From the NCBI RefSeq assembly GCF_000373645.1, contig NZ_KB892046.1:298663-362662 (forward strand): a DNA stretch of 64,000 nucleotides. The letters run 5' to 3'. Positions 60,680 to 64,000 of this stretch are shown one piece after another. This DNA comes from Streptomyces sp. ATexAB-D23 (GTDB lineage Bacteria > Actinomycetota > Actinomycetes > Streptomycetales > Streptomycetaceae). The translations under genes and the position numbers were made by a program. Every line of letters begins with the position of its first letter. Position 1 is the first letter of the stretch. The notes below the pieces were generated by a model. It did not search any database, was not told the DNA's origin, and saw nothing but the letters and a program-made list of their open reading frames with translations.

Positions 60680-63358
60680 GTGCGGACCCCGCCAGGGCGC
60701 CGGCTGCGCGCCCTGTTCAGTGTCCGCACGGTGGCGGGCCAGTTCTTCGTCCTCATGCTGAGCATCGTCGTCCTGCTCGTCTCGGCGGCCGTCGTCGCCC
60801 TGGTGGTGCAGGGCAGGCGCGACAGCATGAGCGCGGCCCGTGCCCAGTCGCTGAGCGTCGCGCAGGCATTCGCCCACGCGCCCGGTGTCGCCGACGCCCT
60901 GGACAGCAAGGACCCCACCAAGGTCCTCCAGCCGCGCGCCGAGGAGATCCGGCAGAGCACCGGCGTGGAGTACGTCATCGTGGCCGGCACCAACGGCGTC
61001 CGGTACACCCACCGCGACATCGCGCTCATCGGCAAGAAGATCCCCGGCCCCTACGAGGAGGCCCTGGAGGGACGCTCCGTCACCCGTACGGTCTCGGCGA
61101 GCCGGGGCAGGTCGGTCGCCTCCGCCGTGCCCGTCCGGCGCAGGGACGGATCGGTGGCCGGGCTGGTGGCCGTGGGCATCAGGGTCGAGGCCGTGAACCG
61201 GCTGGCGTACCCGAGCATGCCGCTCACCATCGGCGCCGGAGTGGCCGCCCTCGCCCTCACCACGGCCGGCGCTGCCCTGGTGAGCCGCCGCCTGCGCCGC
61301 CAGACGCGCGGCCTGGGCCCGGCCGAGATGACCCGGATGTACGAACACCACGACGCGGTGCTGCACGCGGTGCGCGAGGGCGTCCTCATCATCGGCGCCG
61401 ACCACCGGCTGCTGCTGGCCAACGACGAGGCACGGCGCCTGCTCGACCTGCCCGCGGACGCGGAGGGCCGCGCGGTCACCGACCTCGGCCTGGACCCCGG
61501 GACCGGTGAACTCCTGGCCTCCGGACAGGTCGCCACGGACGAGCTGCGGCCCGCGGGGGACCGGCTGCTCGCCGTCAACCTCCGCCCCACAGAGGAGCGC
61601 GGCGGCCAGCCCGGCATGGTCGCGACCCTGCGCGACACCACGGAACTGCGGGCCGTCACGGGACGGGCGGAGACCGTACGCGAGCGGCTGACGCTGCTGT
61701 ACCGGGCGGGCGCCCTGATCGGCACCACCCTCGACGTCACCACCACGGCGCAGGAACTCGCGGACGTCGCGGCCCCCGGATTCGCCGACTGCGTGACGGT
61801 CGACCTCGCCGACTCCGTCCTGCGCGGCGAGGAGCCGCGGCTGCCCGTCGGCGACGTCATGAACCTGCGCCGCACCGCCGTGCGCGGCGTCGGCGACGAC
61901 CATCCGCTCTACCCGGCCGGGCGAGTCATCGGCTTCGCTCCGACCACCCCGGAGTCCCTCGGCACGACCGTCGGGCACACCTGGATCGTGTCCGACCTGA
62001 CCACCTCCCAGCGGTGGCGCGACCCCGACCCCGAGCACGCGGCCCGCATCCTGGAGCACGGATTCCACTCGCTGCTCTCCGTCCCCCTGCGGGCCCGCGG
62101 CGTCATCCTCGGTGTGGCCAACTTCTGGCGCGCGCAGAACGAGTCGGCCTTCGACCTGGACGACCTCTCCTTCGCCGAGGAACTGGTGGCCCGTGCCGCC
62201 GTGAGCGTCGACAACGCCTGGCGCTACACCCGTGAGCACGAGATGGCCGTCACCCTTCAGCGCAGCCTCCTTCCGCGCGGGCTGCCGGAGCAGAACGCCC
62301 TGGACGTCGCCTACCGCTACCTGCCGGCACAGGCCGGCGTGGGCGGCGACTGGTTCGACGTGATCCCGCTGTCCGGCGCACGGGTCGCCCTGGTCGTCGG
62401 CGACGTCGTCGGACACGGCCTGCACGCCGCGGCCACCATGGGCCGGCTGCGCACCACCGTGCTCAACTTCTCGACGCTGGACCTGGCACCGGACGAACTC
62501 CTCGGCCACCTGGACGAGCTGGTCGTCAGGATGGACCAGGACGAGGGGACGGGCGGCGGCGCGATCACCGGCGCCACCTGCCTGTACGCGATCTACGACG
62601 CCGTCTCCGGACGCTTCACGATCGCTCGGGCCGGCCACCCGGGGCCCGCGCTCGTGCTGCCCGACGGCACGGTGAGCTTCCCCGAGATGCCGGCCGGGCT
62701 GCCCCTCGGGATCGGCGGCATGCCCTTCGAGATGACCGAGTTCCAGGTGCCCGAGGGAAGCCGTCTGGTCCTGTACACGGACGGCCTGGTGGAGCGCCGC
62801 GACCGCGACATCGACGACGGCCTCGAACTCCTGCGCCGCTCGCTCACCGACCGCGACCGGACGCCGGAGGAGACCTGCGACGACGTGCTGGACGCCATGA
62901 TGCCCAGCCACCCCGGCGACGACGTCGCCCTGCTGGTCGCCCGTACCCGCACGCTGGACCCGTCCCGGCGCATCCAGTGGGACGTCCCCCCGGACCCCGC
63001 CGCCGTCGCGGGCGTCCGCAAGCAGGCCATCCGCTGGCTGTCCGACCAGGGCCTCGACGAGGAGGGGTTCGTCACCGAACTCATCCTGAGCGAACTCGTC
63101 ACCAACGCCATCCGCTACGGCTCCGAGCCCATCAAGGTCCGGCTGCTCCACGACCGGTCCCTGATCTGCGAGGTGTCGGACTGCAGCAGCACCTCCCCGC
63201 ACCTGCGCTACGCCGCCACGACGGACGAGGGCGGCCGTGGCCTCTTCCTGGTCGCCCAGTTCGCCGAGCGCTGGGGCGCCAGGTACACCGACCGGGGCAA
63301 GGTCATCTGGTCCGAGCAGACGCTCGGCGGCCCGCCCCCGGCCCAGTGGCCCCTGTGA
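60680..63358 (+). CDS. Membrane sensor SpoIIE phosphatase fused to anti-sigma-type HATPase
   Basis: About 892 residues. TM1 (FFVLMLSIVVLLVSAAVVALVV) is followed by an extracellular sCache/PAS-like domain (VLQPRAEEIRQSTGVEYVIV, YTHRDIALIGKKIPGPYEEAL) and TM2 (LTIGAGVAALALTTAGAAL). Then come an intracellular PAS (HHDAVLHAVREGVLIIGADHRLLLAND) and a GAF. The PP2C SpoIIE domain has GVGGDWFDVIPL, VVGDVVGHGLHAA, YTDGLVERRD and GDDVALLVAR. A C-terminal RsbW-like HATPase closes the protein (ELILSELVTNAIRYGS, DEGGRGLFLVAQFAERWG). It joins sensing, phosphatase and anti-sigma kinase roles in one protein, a common Streptomyces design. GTG 60680 is chosen because it gives a short basic lead before TM1. Confidence 0.9.
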   Translation: MRTPPGRRLRALFSVRTVAGQFFVLMLSIVVLLVSAAVVALVVQGRRDSMSAARAQSLSVAQAFAHAPGVADALDSKDPTKVLQPRAEEIRQSTGVEYVIVAGTNGVRYTHRDIALIGKKIPGPYEEALEGRSVTRTVSASRGRSVASAVPVRRRDGSVAGLVAVGIRVEAVNRLAYPSMPLTIGAGVAALALTTAGAALVSRRLRRQTRGLGPAEMTRMYEHHDAVLHAVREGVLIIGADHRLLLANDEARRLLDLPADAEGRAVTDLGLDPGTGELLASGQVATDELRPAGDRLLAVNLRPTEERGGQPGMVATLRDTTELRAVTGRAETVRERLTLLYRAGALIGTTLDVTTTAQELADVAAPGFADCVTVDLADSVLRGEEPRLPVGDVMNLRRTAVRGVGDDHPLYPAGRVIGFAPTTPESLGTTVGHTWIVSDLTTSQRWRDPDPEHAARILEHGFHSLLSVPLRARGVILGVANFWRAQNESAFDLDDLSFAEELVARAAVSVDNAWRYTREHEMAVTLQRSLLPRGLPEQNALDVAYRYLPAQAGVGGDWFDVIPLSGARVALVVGDVVGHGLHAAATMGRLRTTVLNFSTLDLAPDELLGHLDELVVRMDQDEGTGGGAITGATCLYAIYDAVSGRFTIARAGHPGPALVLPDGTVSFPEMPAGLPLGIGGMPFEMTEFQVPEGSRLVLYTDGLVERRDRDIDDGLELLRRSLTDRDRTPEETCDDVLDAMMPSHPGDDVALLVARTRTLDPSRRIQWDVPPDPAAVAGVRKQAIRWLSDQGLDEEGFVTELILSELVTNAIRYGSEPIKVRLLHDRSLICEVSDCSSTSPHLRYAATTDEGGRGLFLVAQFAERWGARYTDRGKVIWSEQTLGGPPPAQWPL

Positions 63359-63365
63359 CGGCGAC

Positions 63366-63394
63366 GCGGGGCCCGGCACACCGCCGGGCCCCGC
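63366..63394. terminator. Bidirectional terminator between convergent genes
   Basis: GCGGGGCCCGGC (63366-63377) pairs perfectly with GCCGGGCCCCGC (63383-63394) with a 5-base loop, 7 bases after the phosphatase stop and about 40 bases from the opposing stop. Confidence 0.85.
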
Positions 63395-63436
63395 GCCGTT
63401 CACTCACCCCGTACACCGGGTGTCATGCGCCTTCCG

Positions 63437-64000
63437 TCACGGGAAGGAGACGACCTGGGACGGAATGGTGTCGGTCCCCGAGGTGGGCGAACCCGTGCTG
63501 TTGATGACGTGGTTGTACTGTCCCTGGCCGCCGAGGGAGACGACGATCAGGTCGTGGAACTTCACGCCGGGCTTGACCGGGGCCTGGAAGCCGTGGTCCT
63601 GGTGGATGTTGGGGTCGGAGGTGAAGTTGCAGTAGCTGCCGAGCCCCCAGGCCTCGTGGGTGGTGACGGAGTCGTCGACCTTGTAGGCCGCGAAGCCCTT
63701 GATGTCACCGTTCTGGATGGCGTCCTGGTTCGGGGCGTCGTACGCCTTCTCGTTCTGGTAGAAGATCGTCCTGCCGTTCTCGCCGGACCAGCGGACGTCG
63801 TACTTGTTGAAGTGCTCCACGAAGAGGCCGGTGGCCAGGACGTTGTCGCCGTTGACCTGGAGGCCGTAGTCGGACCGGTTGGTCTCCCAGCCGACGCCCT
63901 CGCCGTGGTCGGCACGCCACAGCCAGGTGTGGTCGATGATCGTGTCGTTGCTGTTGATCACCATGCCCGTGGTCGCCTTGCCCGCGCCCGCGCCGCCGAC
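63437..64000 (-). CDS. Secreted beta-helix-type protein, 3' part (5' end outside window)
   Basis: The last ~187 residues are present; the frame is open to the window edge. Recognisable runs are DTIIDHTWLWRADHGEGVGWET, GLFVEHFNKYDVRWSGENGRTIFYQNE, GFAAYKVDDSVTTHEAWGLGSYC and FHDLIVVSLGGQGQYNHVINSTG. This C-terminus is shared by a group of large secreted Streptomyces proteins often labelled 'adenylyl cyclase' or 'coagulation factor 5/8 type', which look like beta-helix polysaccharide-active proteins. Those labels are unlikely to be functional. A Met at 63964 is internal, not the start. The catalytic role is unknown. Confidence 0.65.
   Translation of the reverse strand, partial: VGGAGAGKATTGMVINSNDTIIDHTWLWRADHGEGVGWETNRSDYGLQVNGDNVLATGLFVEHFNKYDVRWSGENGRTIFYQNEKAYDAPNQDAIQNGDIKGFAAYKVDDSVTTHEAWGLGSYCNFTSDPNIHQDHGFQAPVKPGVKFHDLIVVSLGGQGQYNHVINSTGSPTSGTDTIPSQVVSFP

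Noticed and set aside
63437..64000. Adenylyl cyclase function for the last gene
   Set aside because: This label circulates for related proteins, but the visible sequence has no cyclase motif and reads as a secreted beta-helix-type protein.

Overview
The window reads as chromosomal DNA of a streptomycete or very close actinomycete. It is high in GC with strong third-position bias, it has frequent GTG starts and some TTG starts, and it carries Streptomyces-type regulatory sites: CebR, DasR and IdeR/DmdR1-like boxes and a c-di-AMP riboswitch before a cell-wall hydrolase. It also holds typical Streptomyces families such as CBM2-linked secreted enzymes, SpoIIE/HATPase multidomain phosphatases, a HelD/HelR helicase and an MT0933-like antitoxin. 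Apart from the two partial genes at the edges, all recognised genes look intact except one probable P450 remnant. No tRNA, rRNA, IS element, CRISPR array or prophage was seen.

Layout. 1-2500: the end of a secreted GH87-type glucanase and a GH13 alpha-glucosidase. 2618-3028: an FKBP prolyl isomerase. 3159-7223: a four-gene ferric-siderophore ABC importer with an iron box. 7355-8739: an acyltransferase/condensation-like protein without its catalytic histidines, translationally coupled to a 35-residue ORF. 9103-9936: a PIG-L deacetylase. 10023-14935: a zinc-ribbon membrane protein, an SPFH-GYF protein and a ClpC-like AAA+ unfoldase. 15205-23380: a sugar and polysaccharide region with a HAD phosphatase, a CE4-CBM2 deacetylase, a CBM2-Cip1-like protein under a 42-bp CebR-type palindrome, a HAD/GH65 phosphorylase pair, and a GH18 chitinase with a DasR-like site. 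23554-30689: a Ser/Thr kinase with a beta-propeller, a NarL-type regulator and its probable histidine kinase, a FtsX/LolD-type ABC pair, and a methyltransferase. 31189-36827: katG and a GH92 mannosidase.

37041-53321 is the centrepiece. A HelR-like RNA-polymerase helicase is divergent from an iron-box-controlled Fes-type esterase. Beside them lies an enterobactin-type catecholate siderophore locus (EntF-, EntB-, EntE-, EntC- and EntA-like genes) in one operon with a siderophore-binding lipoprotein. That operon is divergent, across a near-consensus iron box, from two permeases and an ATPase. The set covers making 2,3-dihydroxybenzoate, activating it, condensing it with serine, re-importing the ferric complex and hydrolysing it. 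The serine specificity code of the NRPS equals that of EntF. The aryl carrier protein domain, a phosphopantetheinyl transferase, an MbtH protein and an exporter are not in the window.

53322-64000: a c-di-AMP riboswitch and LysM/transglycosylase gene, a small antitoxin-like protein, two SpoIIE-type phosphatases, a geranylgeranyl-reductase-family flavoprotein next to a probable P450 remnant, a two-TM potassium channel, and the end of a secreted beta-helix protein. Coordinates were read by eye. No alignment or structure prediction was run, so family assignments rest on motif recognition.
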